Shown: one piece after another, positions 45,242-58,600 of the stretch
How the letters are laid out: each line of letters starts with the position of its first letter
Numbering within the stretch: the stretch's first letter is position 1
Assembly (NCBI GenBank): GCA_030063045.1
Contig: JAQSEB010000121.1
Location: 186,001-250,000 of the forward strand
DNA from: Pratylenchus scribneri
Lineage: Eukaryota > Nematoda > Chromadorea > Rhabditida > Pratylenchidae
Reading direction: 5' to 3'
Length of the DNA stretch: 64,000 bases
Made by a program: the position numbers and the translations under genes
Notes under the pieces: model-generated
Database searches by the model: none
The model's input: the letters and a program-made list of their open reading frames with translations, nothing else
What the model was told of the DNA's origin: nothing

Positions 45242-47494
45242 TCAATTTGATGAAAGTCTTTGGCTTGAAGAATTATTAGCATTTGCTTTGGAAGACAGCA
45301 ACTCCTTCATCATTGTGACCATTCGATTCATCTTGGAATCCAATTGATCAAGTCGTCTAAAAGTAAAAGAAATTTGATTATTTTCAATGAAATTAAATTT
45401 AATTTTACACTCTGAAATGCGAATATAATTTCATAAATTTGTTATGTTTAGTTCTATTTTTCCATTGAATATATATGCATATAAAAGGGGAAATATTTAT
45501 TTTGCAGAAAAAATTATTGAAATTGCAAAGAGTATTAAAAAAATAATACCGGTTTAGTGGATTGTCTCAGACCCCCAAACCCTACACCTATTCGATAGAG
45601 CTCATCAAGATGCACCGAATGGTTTAACTGGTTTAAAATCTTTAATTTTGATCAAATCATAACAATTAAAAATTATAACCAATAGACACGTCTTGACGAG
45701 ATCTATCGATTGGGTATAAGGTTTGGGGGTATAGGACAAACCACTGAACCGTTATAAGCTTTTAGACATTTTCAGCATTTTTTCTACATTTTCAATGTTT
45801 TTTTCGGCAAATTAAATATCATCATTATTTTATTTCATACTTGATAATCAATGGGATTTCGTTGGTACAATTCTTGCAGAATGTTGCCGCGCATTCTCCT
45901 TCTTCTTCACCATCATCAGCAATTTGCGCATCGCCATTATTTTCAAGCTGGCCCTCTTCATCAGTTGTGATTGGCGGCTGTGATTCTTGGGATTATTAAT
46001 AATGATATATTACTGTCTGGTAAAACATTATTAGAGATCGGACGGGAACTCGTTCGGCAAAATTTGGTAACACGATTCGGGAATGAATCGGGAATCCCGA
46101 ACCTTTTTCTGACCGAAGAATTTTTTGAATTTTCGGGACCAATTCGGGTTCGGAAATTCCCTAATTCCCGGCCAATTGATAAAAAAGGGTTTGTAAAATT
46201 TTTCCTAAGAAATTTTTTTAAATGTTGATTTTTATAGGCTAACAAGTAATAATCTATAAATATGTTCGTTTAATCATTTTTTTAAATCATTTTTCTGCCA
46301 AAAAATTTTTTTATCCTTTTTTCACCTTTTTTAAAAATTCCCCAAACCCGAATGTGATCTAGAGTTTTTTGACTCAGTAAAATTCGGGAATTTTTGGGGA
46401 ATCCCGAACCGAGGCGCCTTGCCGATCTCTAAGTATAATGTGGCATTACTGTCAGTCCTGAGCATATTAGTATTTGATATTGAATGTTCATGCCCCTCTC
46501 TTTCTAGCATCAGTCGGCGCAAAGTTCGTTCACTTGGCAAATCTTTAGCCGCCCTCCAATTCGGATCGCGACGCCTAAATAAATAATAATATTTTTTTTT
46601 ATAAATTAAGAGAAAATATTTTTTTGTCCATAAAGTATATTCTTTTGTCCATAAATCAATTTTTTGAGTATAACTTTTTAGTGTTTGATTCTAGACCCCC
46701 AAACCTTCTACTCATTTTATAGGGCTCATCGAGATGCATCGATTGATTTATAGTTTGTCGGGATTTGGTTCAAAACTAAAAAAGTTATAAACCCAAAAAC
46801 CATAATATTGTTTACACGGTTTAATACCTTGAATTTTGGCAAAAACTATGCAATTAATATAAAAAAAAAACGATGCACCTCGATGAGCTCTATAAAATTG
46901 GTATAAGGTTTAGGAGTCTAGGATCAAGCACTAAAAATGTTATACTCAAAAAACTGATTTACGGATAAAAGAATGTATAAATTTATGGACAAAAAAATCG
47001 GAACCCATAAATTAATGGTAAATAAACAAATTTTACGCCAAATCAATGCAAGATTGAATTAATTGTTTCACGGCTTCACTTTCTATAAATGCAACTGGTT
47101 GGCCATCATTGGAAATAACATCCAAGCATCTTTTAATCATTTTTTCTTTTAATTTTTCATTTCCTCGCTCATGCATTTCTTGATGCTCACTGTGGTGCAC
47201 AAATTATACACTTTTTTATTATTTTTAAGTCTCAAACCGAATTGATACTCTACTGCGCATACTGAAGATCCTATCACATTTTCGGCACTTTAATTGATCA
47301 GTTCTTATTCCATTGTTGCTGATGATTTGTTCAAACAATTTCCCATATTTCTTACTTTTCCATTCTCGAATCATTCTTTCATCATCACCTTCTCCAATTT
47401 GTTGAAGATCATCATCAAATAAATCGTTTTCATCGTCATTTTCATCGAAAGAATTGTTGTTGTTGTCATTCTCGTTGTTGTCTGATTCTGTCAT
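45242..47494 (-). CDS. Acidic C2H2-type zinc-finger protein (5 exons)
   Basis: Exons (minus): 47238-47494, 47037-47189, 46450-46574, 45841-45985 and 45242-45356; phases match throughout and about 264 residues result. Residues 1-50 are Asp/Glu/Asn-rich. A zinc-finger-like motif spans the first intron: C-x2-C (LKCRKCDRIF) with HQEMH at the start of exon 2, a slightly long C-x2-C-x14-H-x3-H. Exon 4 holds another acidic stretch and a C-x2-C pair (FCKNC); the C-terminus (RLDQLDSKMNRMVTMMKELL) looks like an amphipathic helix or short coiled coil. A nuclear or DNA/RNA-binding role is likely but not shown. The last three introns each contain a mobile element, and the splice donor after 46450 lies inside the target-site duplication of one of them. 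Confidence 0.65.
45552..45760. mobile_element. Fold-back element (GATCTC family), intronic copy
   Basis: Inverted halves with GATAGAGCTCATCAAGATGC (left) and ACGTCTTGACGAGATCTATC (right), and GGTTTAGTGGATTGTC-like ends. It lies in the last intron of the zinc-finger gene. Confidence 0.75.
46018..46444. mobile_element. Non-autonomous DNA transposon with 9-bp target duplication
   Basis: ATTACTGTC flanks both sides (46009-46017 and 46445-46453). Inside are inverted ends with ACATTATTAGAGATCGG on the left and CCGATCTCTAAGTATAATGT on the right. The interior holds GGAATCCCGAAC and AATTCGGG repeats. There is no transposase. A duplication of 8-9 bp is compatible with a hAT-type mobiliser, but that is an inference. 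It is inserted in an intron of the zinc-finger gene. Confidence 0.75.
46670..46945. mobile_element. Fold-back element (GATCTC family), intronic copy
   Basis: Inverted arms TTTTTGAGTATAACTTTTTA / TAAAAATGTTATACTCAAAA and GGGCTCATCGAGATGCATCG / CGATGCACCTCGATGAGCTC, in the second intron of the zinc-finger gene. Confidence 0.75.
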
Positions 47495-49625
47495 TGTTAT
47501 TTTTATTTGATTAAAATGTAAATTTAAAATTTAATAAAAGCAAATAAAATCCTAAAAATGGCGGCTGCTCAGTGCTCGGAATTAACAATAAAACAAAATA
47601 TCTGAATTGTTCTAACTTACCTAATTGTTTTCTTATGCTCCTTTTATGTTTGAAATTTTTCCAATTATAATTATAAATAGAAAATAATTTAAATTCTTTT
47701 AATTTTTTTGGAGGTAGTAAAAAGTTGGAGGTACTTAGCCGATATATACCTCCCCGTTTTGACCGTTTCAAACCAAATTTTTTTCTGGGTTTGATCATCT
47801 AATCGACTATAATAACAGTCGAATTTGTCTCATTTTTATAAAAAAACGCATTTAAATAAATGAAAAAATATCCTAATATTAAAAACTCATAACATAAGTA
47901 ATGTTATGTTCAATTTTTTATATGTCAATGCCAAAAAAATGTTTTGAGAACCACAAAATAGGTAATTTTTGTCATTTTTTGCACTTTTAAAATGAAATTT
48001 TTCCCTTAAAAAGTACCAAAATTTGTAAATTATGTAAAAAAATTCCATCAGAAACAAAAATAAAAGCTCACAAACATATTTTATCAGCTTTTGGGACACA
48101 AAAATAATTTAAAAGCAAAAAATCTAGGCCCCTATTAAAACACAAAAAAAAATTTGGCGGGTCCAGTTGCTTCACCGGTCCAAGGGTCGGTCCAATCTGC
48201 GAATCGTTTGGGTCATGGCATTGCCTCCTTCCTCCAGTATGCGCTTAGCGCTCCTCCAACCTCCATAGAGGTGGCATGGACCTGAGTAATCAAGCCACAC
48301 CACCCAGATAATTTGATTAAAAGTTAAATGGTTGAGATTCTCACCCTCCCACCACCCTCCTTCCATCCCACCTTTAATCTTTGGGAACCGGGGGAACCAC
48401 TGGCCAAGTGGAACAAATTGCAGCAGCGTGACCTGTTCTGCAATTTGCTTTTGACCCTGCAGATTGCGACCGCACTTGGACCTCCGCATGAAGCCATTTT
48501 CAGTCCTTGCTCCCTGGGGCCAATCCAAATTAAAAAAGACAATTGACAGAGACTGAGATAAAATTGTCATTTATCGTTTGTCTTTTTGGCAATTGTCTTA
48601 AAACCAATCCAAATTATTTTTTTTGTCGTTTGTCAATTGTCTTCACGTATTTGGCGTTTGTCCTCCGATTTGTCGTCTACCTAATACAAATTAAAAAAGA
48701 CAAACGATAAATCGCTGATTTCCAACGACAAACGCCTAATATTTGAGGGTCCGCTATGAGCGGCCCCTCAAATTTGTCTCCGGCTATTTTCCACTAAAAT
48801 AAGACAAAAATATCGACAATTGCCAAATGGTTTTTAAGACAAAGACAAAATATGGATGACAAATTCTGTAGATTTTAACGACAAACGATAAAATTCTATT
48901 TTATCTCTGTCTTTGTCGTTTGTCTCGGTAATTTGGATTGGCCCCTGAACCCGCTACAAGGACTGGAAAAATGCAAGTCGCTTATATAGAATACCCAAAT
49001 TACTCGGGGAATTGTTTGTGGGAAGCAGCCAGCGGAAGGGGAAAAAGGGACAAGGGAATGACCAAAGCATTCTCTCTCGCCCTTTCTCTCATTTCTCTAC
49101 CTCTCACTGCCAAGTGGGCAATGGGCATAGGGGGCATTGGCTTATGGCTTGAGCATTTCCCTTTTATTCCCTTTTTAGCCCTATCTAAAAAAATTTAAAT
49201 AATTTAATTATTCTTTTTGGCCAACATATTTGATTTATTTATTTAAATTAATAAACATTTATTTAATAAAATTCATTCAAAAAACAAATGTAGATGCTAA
49301 TAAATATGGAAATTGGATAAAAATAAATCATTTTATCAGCTGCGATCATATCACAGATGGAATTGCGAATTGCCAAAGGGAAAGGATCAATATGTTAATC
49401 GTAAAATGTGTGGAAGGTTCCAATTTTGTCCATTCGATGTTTCGCCTTTTTTTACGTGTTTCGACAATTCCACTCAATTTCCCATGTGATATAAGGAAAT
49501 TTTTATTTGGAAAAATAAACAAATTAAACGATTAAAAAATAATACACGTGAATTAATCATAATTAAAAATAATATTGATACAATATGTTATATATGTATA
49601 TTTTTCACATTTTCTCTTTCCAAAT
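47495..49625. other. Intergenic between zinc-finger and PDPR-like genes
   Basis: Holds a GC-richer tract (about 48165-48515 and 48946-49170) split by a MITE, and otherwise AT-rich DNA. The tract has no convincing exon. A TATA-like CGCTTATATAGAATACC occurs at about 48978. No tRNA or snRNA was recognised. Confidence 0.4.
48516..48945. mobile_element. MITE with perfect GGGGCCAATCCAAATTA ends
   Basis: 17-bp perfect terminal inverted repeats at 48516 and 48945. Inner sequences are further inverted repeats of GACAAACGATAAA and TTTATCGTTTGTC. No coding capacity. The flanks themselves are partly inverted (TTTTCAGTCCTTG on the left, CAAGGACTGGAAAA on the right), so the true element may be larger. Confidence 0.8.
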
Positions 49626-52600
49626 TCATTGTGTTGGCCTATAATGATGTGGATGTTCGGATGAGACCATTGGAAGTCGTGGCGAATTCAAATTAATGCG
49701 ACAGGGGAATTTGCGTCCGGCCACCTCCACTTCATATTGGCCATGGCTCAAATATTCCGGTGTAAGTCCGAATCCGCCGCCGTTGTTGTTCTCCACATAG
49801 CCAAGGCAAACCTTTAAAATGGAAATTTGAATGGGTTTTAAGAATTATTTTTGTTTTACTTTTTTTTGATTAACCATAATTTGGCTGCTTAAATTTTTCA
49901 CAAAGGCTCATTTTATAATGGTTAATATTTTTTACCGACAAAAAAATATTTTTTTACCGGTAAAATTTTTTTACATGCAAAGTTTTTGACATCTAGTAAA
50001 TCAGAAACCGGTTTTAGACCTTATAAACTTTATGCTAATTTGTAGATCTCATTGAGAAGCATCGATAGGTATATAATTTGTTATGATTTGATCAAAATTT
50101 TAGTGTATAAATTTAAACCAAATTTACGGTTTTTGGCAAACTCTTTAATTTTGGGCCAAAACCTGACTTTTTATATAAAATTCGACTTGTCTCGATGAGA
50201 TCTACAAATTGGTTTAAGGTTTGTAGGGTCTAAAACCGGTTTCGGATTTATTAGAAGAGAAGAAAAAAAAACTATTTTGCTGGTAAAAAATAATTTTCTT
50301 TAATAATTTTCCAGTTGGATTAAGTTTTATATCAAAATGATTAAAACATAATTTAATTCACCATAAGGTAATGGTCAATAATCAAAAAAAGTACTCGATT
50401 TCGGTCGACTTTTGGGAATCCTCTAATACTTTCTAAAATATAAATGCCAATTTTGAATGGTTTTTTTTTAAAATTCTAAAATTGAAATATAATTTAATAA
50501 AAATGCCTATTTAAAATTAAACATTTTAAATCTTTTAAATAATTATAAAAAAAACATTTTTTAAAAATGTCAATTTTAAAATTAAAATGTATTACATGGC
50601 ATCCAAGCGTGAATCCATATGCCGCCGTTGTGGTCCATCCAATCAATTTGCTATTCCTATAAATTGGCTCCTCCCCTTGTGGCCATGGATCATTGTCCAA
50701 ATCATGCCGGTCCAAAAGAAGTTGCACAAAACGTTTGTTAACCCCGCGTTCCATTTGTCGTTGAAGTGCCTCCTTCCCAATGAATTCTTTCTGCAAAAAA
50801 TGTGGTGGATTTTATTGTAAAATATAAAGCTTAAAATTTTATCTTTAGCTTTAGGAAACATTTTTGACAAAAGTTTTCCCTAACGGCCAATTTTTGGCTG
50901 AAATTTCCCACTTTCAATCTATTTTTGGCTGAAATTTCCCACTTTCAATCTATTTTTGGCTGAAATTTCCCACTTTCAATCTATTTTTGGCTGAAATTTC
51001 CCACTTTCAATCTATTTTTGGCTGAAATTTCCCACTTTCAATCTATTTTTGGCTGAAATTTCCCACTTTCAATCTATTTTTAGCTAAAATTTTCCCCTCG
51101 CGGACCATATTATGGTTTAAATTTTCTCCTTAATTTTGGCTTTGTGCAAGGCAATATTTGACTAATTTTCTCCCTGTGGGACTATTTTTACTCAAATTTT
51201 TCTCTTAGGTGCACGTTTTTAGTTAAAATTCTTCCATATGAGACTTTTTTTTGTTCTAATTTTTCCCTGCGGGACTATTTTGGATATTTTTTCCTTTGAA
51301 GCCATTTTCATTTAAATAGACCCCGAAAAAAACATAAAAATTGATGAAGAAAATATTGAAAATGGTATTTGATTAATTTGCTTGATTTTTTTACAATTTT
51401 TTATGAAAAATTAAATTTTTTTTATTTTTTAGGCCGTTTTCCAAAAACCGCCAAAACCGGCAAAAACCGAAACCTATGGCTTAAAATCGACTCTGTCCAA
51501 CCTTAATTATTATTCCATAAAGAAAAAAAAAACGCACGTCAAAATCCACTCGAAAAACGCGCCCACATTCCACCGGTGTTGTGTTGCTGTCAATGTCTTG
51601 GCCCCAGTAGACATAAAATTTCTCGATGCGTAAATGCCGCAGTGCATAATATCCACAATGTTTGAGTCCATGCAACGAGCCTGCCTCAGTCAATTGTTCA
51701 TACACATTTTGGGCCAATTCATTTGGGATGTACAGCATCCAGCCAAGTTCGCCACAATGCGTCACGGACACAACCCGAATTGGACCGGCCAAACCAATTT
51801 GCATTTGCTGTTGTTTTTGGAAAGAGGGAAATAAATTCAAATAATTTTTAGAGGATTATAATTAGAGAACGGGTTTATATTGACGAAAATTGCAAAATAG
51901 AAAATATAGAATAAAAAATTTTTTTAAAACTTATATTTTTACAAAAAACTCTAAATTTTTTCACAGTTACTTGCAATCAATACTGTAAAAAAATTTTTTA
52001 AAAAATGTCAAAAATTTTTAAAAAAGTAACAAATTTTTCTAGAAAAAGTGTCAAAATTTGTAAAAAAAATTCAAAAAATTTCAATTTTTTTCCAAAAAAC
52101 TATACAATTTAATAAAATTCTTCAAAATCTTCAAAATATTGAGGAAAATGGCCAAAATATGTCGAAATATTGATATCAATAAAAATCCGTTCTTTAATTA
52201 TAATAGTATATTTGGAACGATTGCCGTATTTATTCTATTAGAAACCCAGTCTCTAATAGAATATTTCGAACGATTAAGTTAGGGTTTTAAGATAATTATT
52301 TTATGTTTTTGCAATAATCAAAAAAGCATATTTTTCAATTGTATTTGAGAAATTTTTTACAGTTTTTTTTGGAAATTTTGACATAATTTGTATATTAAAA
52401 AACTTTTAGTTGAATAAAATTTTTATCAATTTTTTTATTATTTTAGTTTGGATTGGATAAAGAATTAAATGGATTTGATTTGAGAAAACTGGATAAATAT
52501 TATGATCCAAAAATTGGTAAAATTAGATTTAAAAAACTGAGGAAATTTTTCTCTTTTTTGGTCATAACTTTCAGAGAAATTCAATGAATATCCCAATAGG

Positions 52601-55600
52601 TAATTATGATATCAAAATTCAAAATACCTACAGAAGAGATTGACCAAAAGGGTGCGAATTTTTTTTGCCGAAAAAATCACATTCTTTTGTCGAGAGTTAA
52701 TTTTAAACCCATTTTATAGATACAAAACTAAAAGAGCTATAAACCAAAATAGGGTTTATAACGAGTTAACACTTTTTTTGGCCAAACCAAAACAAATAAT
52801 ACATCAACATCAATCGATGCACCTCTATGAGCTCTATAAAATGGGTATAAGGTTTAGTGGTCTAGGATCAAGCATTAAAAAGTTATACTCAAAAAACTGA
52901 TCTTTCGGCAAAAGAATGCAATTCATTCGGTAAAAATTTTTACTCTAGTCCAAAATGGTATAAATTTTTATCAATATATTTAAAGTTGCTAAAGATATTG
53001 GGCCAAGAAAAAAAATTTAAATTTTGGATAGCCGAAATATTTCAGAAAATTTAAAACTGACCCGAAATGCGAATGACGGGAATTCGGTGGTGGACATGGA
53101 TTTGCCAGTCACTTCTTTCATCAAATCCCTTGAAGCCGGCCCAACAATGTCCAATGCGGTGAAATTATTTGTGACATCCTGCAGTCGAATATCCATTCCC
53201 CATTCCTTGGCCCAACGACGAATCCAAATGGCCAGACGAACTTGTTGAACGGTAGGTGCCACCAGAAAATAGCTGAAGAGAGTAGGGAAATATAATGGGA
53301 ATATTCATGTTTAGTAACAAAAAATAAATATTTTTGAAAATTTTTTTAGTAAATTGAATTTATGATGGAATTTCTACTCACTGATGTTGCCCAATTCGGC
53401 TAACAGTCAAATCGGTCACATAGCCGCCCCAATCATTTTGCATTCCCGTATAGATCGTTCTGAAAATACCAATAAGATTATTTAATCGAAAATTAATCAA
53501 AATTTTCGATTAGTAATGGACTGACTCCCAAAATGATAAGGAAAGGATGAATTTGGAAATTGCTTTTACATAGTTTGAGGGGGAGGAATTTTGGTAGGGA
53601 GAGAGAGACATTTGCGCGGGGAATGGGGAAAGCGAGGAATCCAACAATGTTATATGTTGTTGTTGGGTGGGATTCCACTAAGAAAATTTTAGGTGATCTT
53701 CAAGTTTTGGGGAATATGCCTTACGGTTATTATGGTGGAGGGACGATTGTCCGAAATCAGGACCCGTAGTAAAAGAATCGAGTAAATTTCCCGGGGGAGG
53801 AATCCCACAGGGAAAATTCCCTTTCCCTTAATCTCGCCCAATATATTAACCTTAAATCCAAACTTAATCCTAACCATAGATGAGATTCTTATCTAAGTAA
53901 CCAATAAAGCCGAAGATTGCCTTACTCTCAAGAAGGAGTCATTAAATGCTCTCCCATTTGTATGTAAAATGAAAAAACAAAGTAAAACTGACGTGCCCAC
54001 TGGCCTATCAATGTTTGCAGAGCAAAGACGTTGAAGCAATGGAATCGCATCGGGTCCATCCAAATCGAATTTGCTAAAACTGGTCATGTCGATTAGGCCT
54101 GTAAAAATGGGGAGAAATATTTTTGGTTGCCATTTTATGGATGGATAATATTTATATTTAATTAATTGAAAAAAATGAAAGTAGCGAAAAAAAATATATA
54201 ATATTATGGGTATATCTTATATTCATATGGAATAAATAACACTAAAATAATTTGTGATTTAATAGTTTAATGCATAAAACATAACATACCATTGGATAGA
54301 ATTCGCTAATAAGACGAATCGAATGATATAATTTGTTTTGGGTTTAAATATTATAACTAAATCATGAAAAATTATATATTATTCAATACATTTTGACGAA
54401 TTCTATCCAATGATATATGGTTTGTAAATGTATTTAGAATAAATCCTTAAAAGATTAAAAAAGAACTCTTTTTGAACAATTTCAATTTTTAGGAATTAGG
54501 AAAAATAAGTAAAATATTTTTGCTTTGAAATTCATGCAATTTTTTGTTGACATACCAACTCGTTCACGGCATGTTTGATATTCCTTGGCCACCAGCGGAA
54601 ACCAACTGGGCTTCCCGCACAACGGATCCTGGGAGGTGAACAGTGTTTGACGGGGCATTTCCGATGGCTGGTCTGCTGATTGATGATGATGATGATGCAA
54701 TGGATGGTTGTACCAAAGTGGTCTGCAGGAAAATTGGCTTGTTATATATATATATTTGATGTTAAGCCAGCAAGCAAAACAATTTTAAAAAGCAATTATT
54801 ATAGCCATGGCCCATGTATGATGGGATTTTATAGGTCAATGTTTAGTCAAATAATAGGTAGTCTCACCCAATATCCTAATAAGGCATAAAATGAAACCAG
54901 CAACAGATTAGACTATATGTATTTTATGGCCTAAAAAGTCGATTTTTCGATATTTATTGCAAAAAATAGCTTTTTAAGGAATTAAATTAATATGTTGACT
55001 GTTGAGTAAAGGTGGTAATTAATTTAAATTTATTCATAAAATCTTTCTATTTACTAAAAAATTTTCTGGTTGAATAAATGATATTAATTAAAGCTATGGC
55101 AAAATTTGGTCCCTTTATGTGTAATTTTATCCTTCCAACTATAAATAAGCCTAAACCTAAATATATGGCTTTTTTAATCCGATTTTTAGGGGTGGTGGAT
55201 AAAATTTGCTATTATTTATATCTAAATCAGGGATCGGTTTCGGTTGATTTGATTAAATTTGCAAATTTATTACAAACAAATTCTCTCACCCACCTCTCAT
55301 AGCCCATATTTTCGGCAAAAACGGCGCCCGCATCCCGTAAATAATGATGAATGGGCGAAGTCCGAAGATTGCGTGCCGTGTGGCATTGATGGGTGGGGGT
55401 CAATGTCTTGAAAATGTTGCTGGCCACTTCCGGCACTCTTTGATAGAGATATTGAGGATTTGAATGAAGTGGGAGGAAACGGGCCACATCCAATTTGTCA
55501 ACACTGATCGATGGGCCCGGCTGACCACTTAAAATCCAATCGGCCAGAATGGAGCCAAGACCGCCGGCAAATGATAAACCCTATGGATTTGTGGGGGATT

Positions 55601-58600
55601 TAATTGATAAAATATTTTGTTGCTATTTTATAAATAAATTTTTAGGAGATTAATTGATAAAATTGGAGGATTTAAACCAAAATATTAAATAATCTTATGT
55701 GATATCGGAATTAAGCTAATTGAATTTAGTTAGACTCTGATTGATCAAATATTGACAATTGGAGATAAGTGTAAAAAATTTTGCTTTAAATATATTATTA
55801 ATTTTTTTTAAAATTATTTAACACGGAAAATGATGCTTTTTTATTTCCGATTTTTTTTTCTATACTCCAAATCCAAACTAACAGTTGCCTAAAAGAAAAA
55901 AGGAATTTTTAATGTGGTGTCCGATCCGCTAAATTTTAGTTTGGTACCCAATTTTACATCCCCCAATAAATGAATTATTCACTCTGGAAAATTTTTTGTT
56001 GAATAATTTTCCCCTCACCTGTGCATTCATTCCATTTGCGATGAAATATCCATGTGCCTGGTCCGATTCGCCAATCAATGGACGACTGTCTGGGGTGTAC
56101 ATTTCTGGGCTGGTGATCAAATCGCCGCGGCTGAGTTTGGCCAATTCTGGGCATCGATTGATCAGATGCCGAAGCACAGTTCCTTTAAAAGGTATTAATT
56201 GAAATAATTAGATTAATTTAGAAAAGAATTTCTTCCTTTGTGATAATTAGAAGAATGTTAAGCATGAAATTGTCCTCCATTTTCTTCATCAATATTTTAT
56301 GCCAATTTTGGTAAGTGCATCAAAGTTTTACCATTGAATAGGCCCCAACACATTAGTAAATATTGGCGGATTATACCCCCTTACTAAAATGGGCAAATAT
56401 GACATTGGAATAATTGCTATATTTATGTTTAAATCTCCAAAATTACTTAATTTTATAAAATGGAAAGTTGTGGAAATTTTAATACCGTAAATTTCCTATT
56501 AGAAGCCCCGGGGCTTATAAATTTCAGAGACCCTCTAGACGGGAAATTTTCGGAATTTTTGAAAAATAAAAAGTGCTTATTTCGGCTTTTTCGGCTTAAT
56601 TTCACCTCTAAAAATTGGTTATTTGTGAAAAAAAAATTTCAATGGATAGGGGGGCTTCTAATAGAGAGGGGCTTGAAATAGGAAATTTACGGTAATTAAT
56701 TTTTCTCATTTAAATTTTTCCTTCTTCTAAAATTCATTAATTTCGTTAAAATATCTAATAGTAATAGTGCCGTTTGTTAAGGTCAGAAAATCCGCCGAAG
56801 TTAGCATCGGCGGTTTTTTTTCTTATGCTCTGAAACCAAGCCATAATGCGCTTTCTACGATTTTTTGCCAAAATACTATTTTTAAAGTGATTTTTGAACT
56901 CTTTGGATTGCTCATAAATCAATTAACATGAATGAATTTAGTTTTTGACATTTTCCTTTAAAAATGAACTTACTAAATTTATCCCAATTTGCCGTCGGCA
57001 TTGTCCATTCCGGATTCCTCCCTCTCGTCTGCGCCGGCAATGTCAATGATTGCAAATCGCCCTCCACAAATCCACCACAAATTGTCCGAAATTCCGTTGG
57101 GCAAATGTAGGTGTTTTCGTCGAGGCAAATGAAAACCTGTGAAAAATTTAAAATTTTATGTTCAAAATTCGTCAAAATTAAAATCAAAAAATGGAGGTTA
57201 ATAATAATGATTCAAAATTATTTCATATGATTAAAACAAATTTTTAAGATTTTTAATGAATTTTCAATTTCGGTCGAAATTTTTTCTAGAAAAAAATTAG
57301 AAATTTTTTGGAAAAAAACTGAAAAATTTTTAGAAAAAAATTTTCAAAATTTTTCAAAATAATTTTGATTATTTTTTAAAATAATTAATGAAAAATTTAT
57401 TTTGGAAAATTTTCGAAAAATTATTGATATGTATAGAAATTTTTGGAAATGGATTTTAAAATTTTATTAAAAAAAAAAACTCTGAAATGTGAATAATTTC
57501 TGATAGTAAAATTGGAAAATAATTTTTTTTTGATAAAATATAGCGTTTTTAAAAAAATTTTCATCAATATTTTGCCTATTTTATATCAATATATCGCCCT
57601 CTAAAAATAAATTATGCGCAAAATATTTACCGGACAATTTTCGGCATTTCCTCCACTGGCAGTTTGACTGTTGGAATTGGAAAGTGGATCAGTGCTGAGG
57701 AATGTGTATGAGCATGGATGGGCCGCAATGTGGAGATGATTGTCCGGTGGAAGATCGAGCACTTCAACCAATGAGGCCCACTAAAAGATTAATAATTTTA
57801 TGGACAAAAAACAAGCTTTTATATAAAAAGACGCTAACGCCTAAATATGTATTAGATGCATGAAATTACTTCCCTTTTAGTATATATGTTGCAGCCGATT
57901 TCGTTTTTTAGCCGATCTCGTTTTCGGCATGTTCTAGTTATCGTACAGACTTGATCTATAGCTCATTCGATTCGTCAGGGTCGGTTTTATTTATAAGATT
58001 TCAATTTCAGAAAGTTTTGACAATTTTGAACCAAACTTATGGCCAATTGAAATTTCGGGTTTTCAAACCGGTTTAACTAGGGTAGGGGCTAGGCTAGGTT
58101 TAGGGTCAGCATGGGTTTTAGGGGCTATGGGATAGGGGCTAGGGCTAGGAAAAAGAATTAAAACTCTAATAAGTGGCCTAGGAACTGAGATATGGCCATT
58201 GGTCACAAACTACAATGTCTGCCACTGTACTATTTCTGTCAGAAAAAAACGAGATCGGCTAAAAAAAACGAGATCGGCTGCAACATATAGATCAATTCCT
58301 TTCATACTTTTAAATTTTGGGCTATTTTGTTATTCTTTATTTCTTAAAGATTTATTTCCTTTAATTTAAATTTTTTTTGTGTCCGGGGACCGGGAGGAAT
58401 AATAGTCCAATTTTTCTTTGCGGTTCGTGCTAAACTTATCAGTTATCACCGTTTAAACTCATTAATCGATTTTGATGATTTTATTAGTATCAATTAAAGA
58501 ACATTCCTCTTAGCTATCAAATCAATTATTAATTTTGTTTGAATTGGTTCTTCAAAATTCTTTGAGTTATCAAAAATCTTTCAAAATTACTTTTTTGGAT

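Noticed and set aside
49230..49535. A 101-codon + strand frame next to the PDPR-like stop
   Set aside because: No start context, AT-biased composition and no domain.
56799..56830. Bacterial-type intrinsic terminator
   Set aside because: The hairpin plus T run is real, but the context is a nematode intron, so a bacterial terminator function is not credible.
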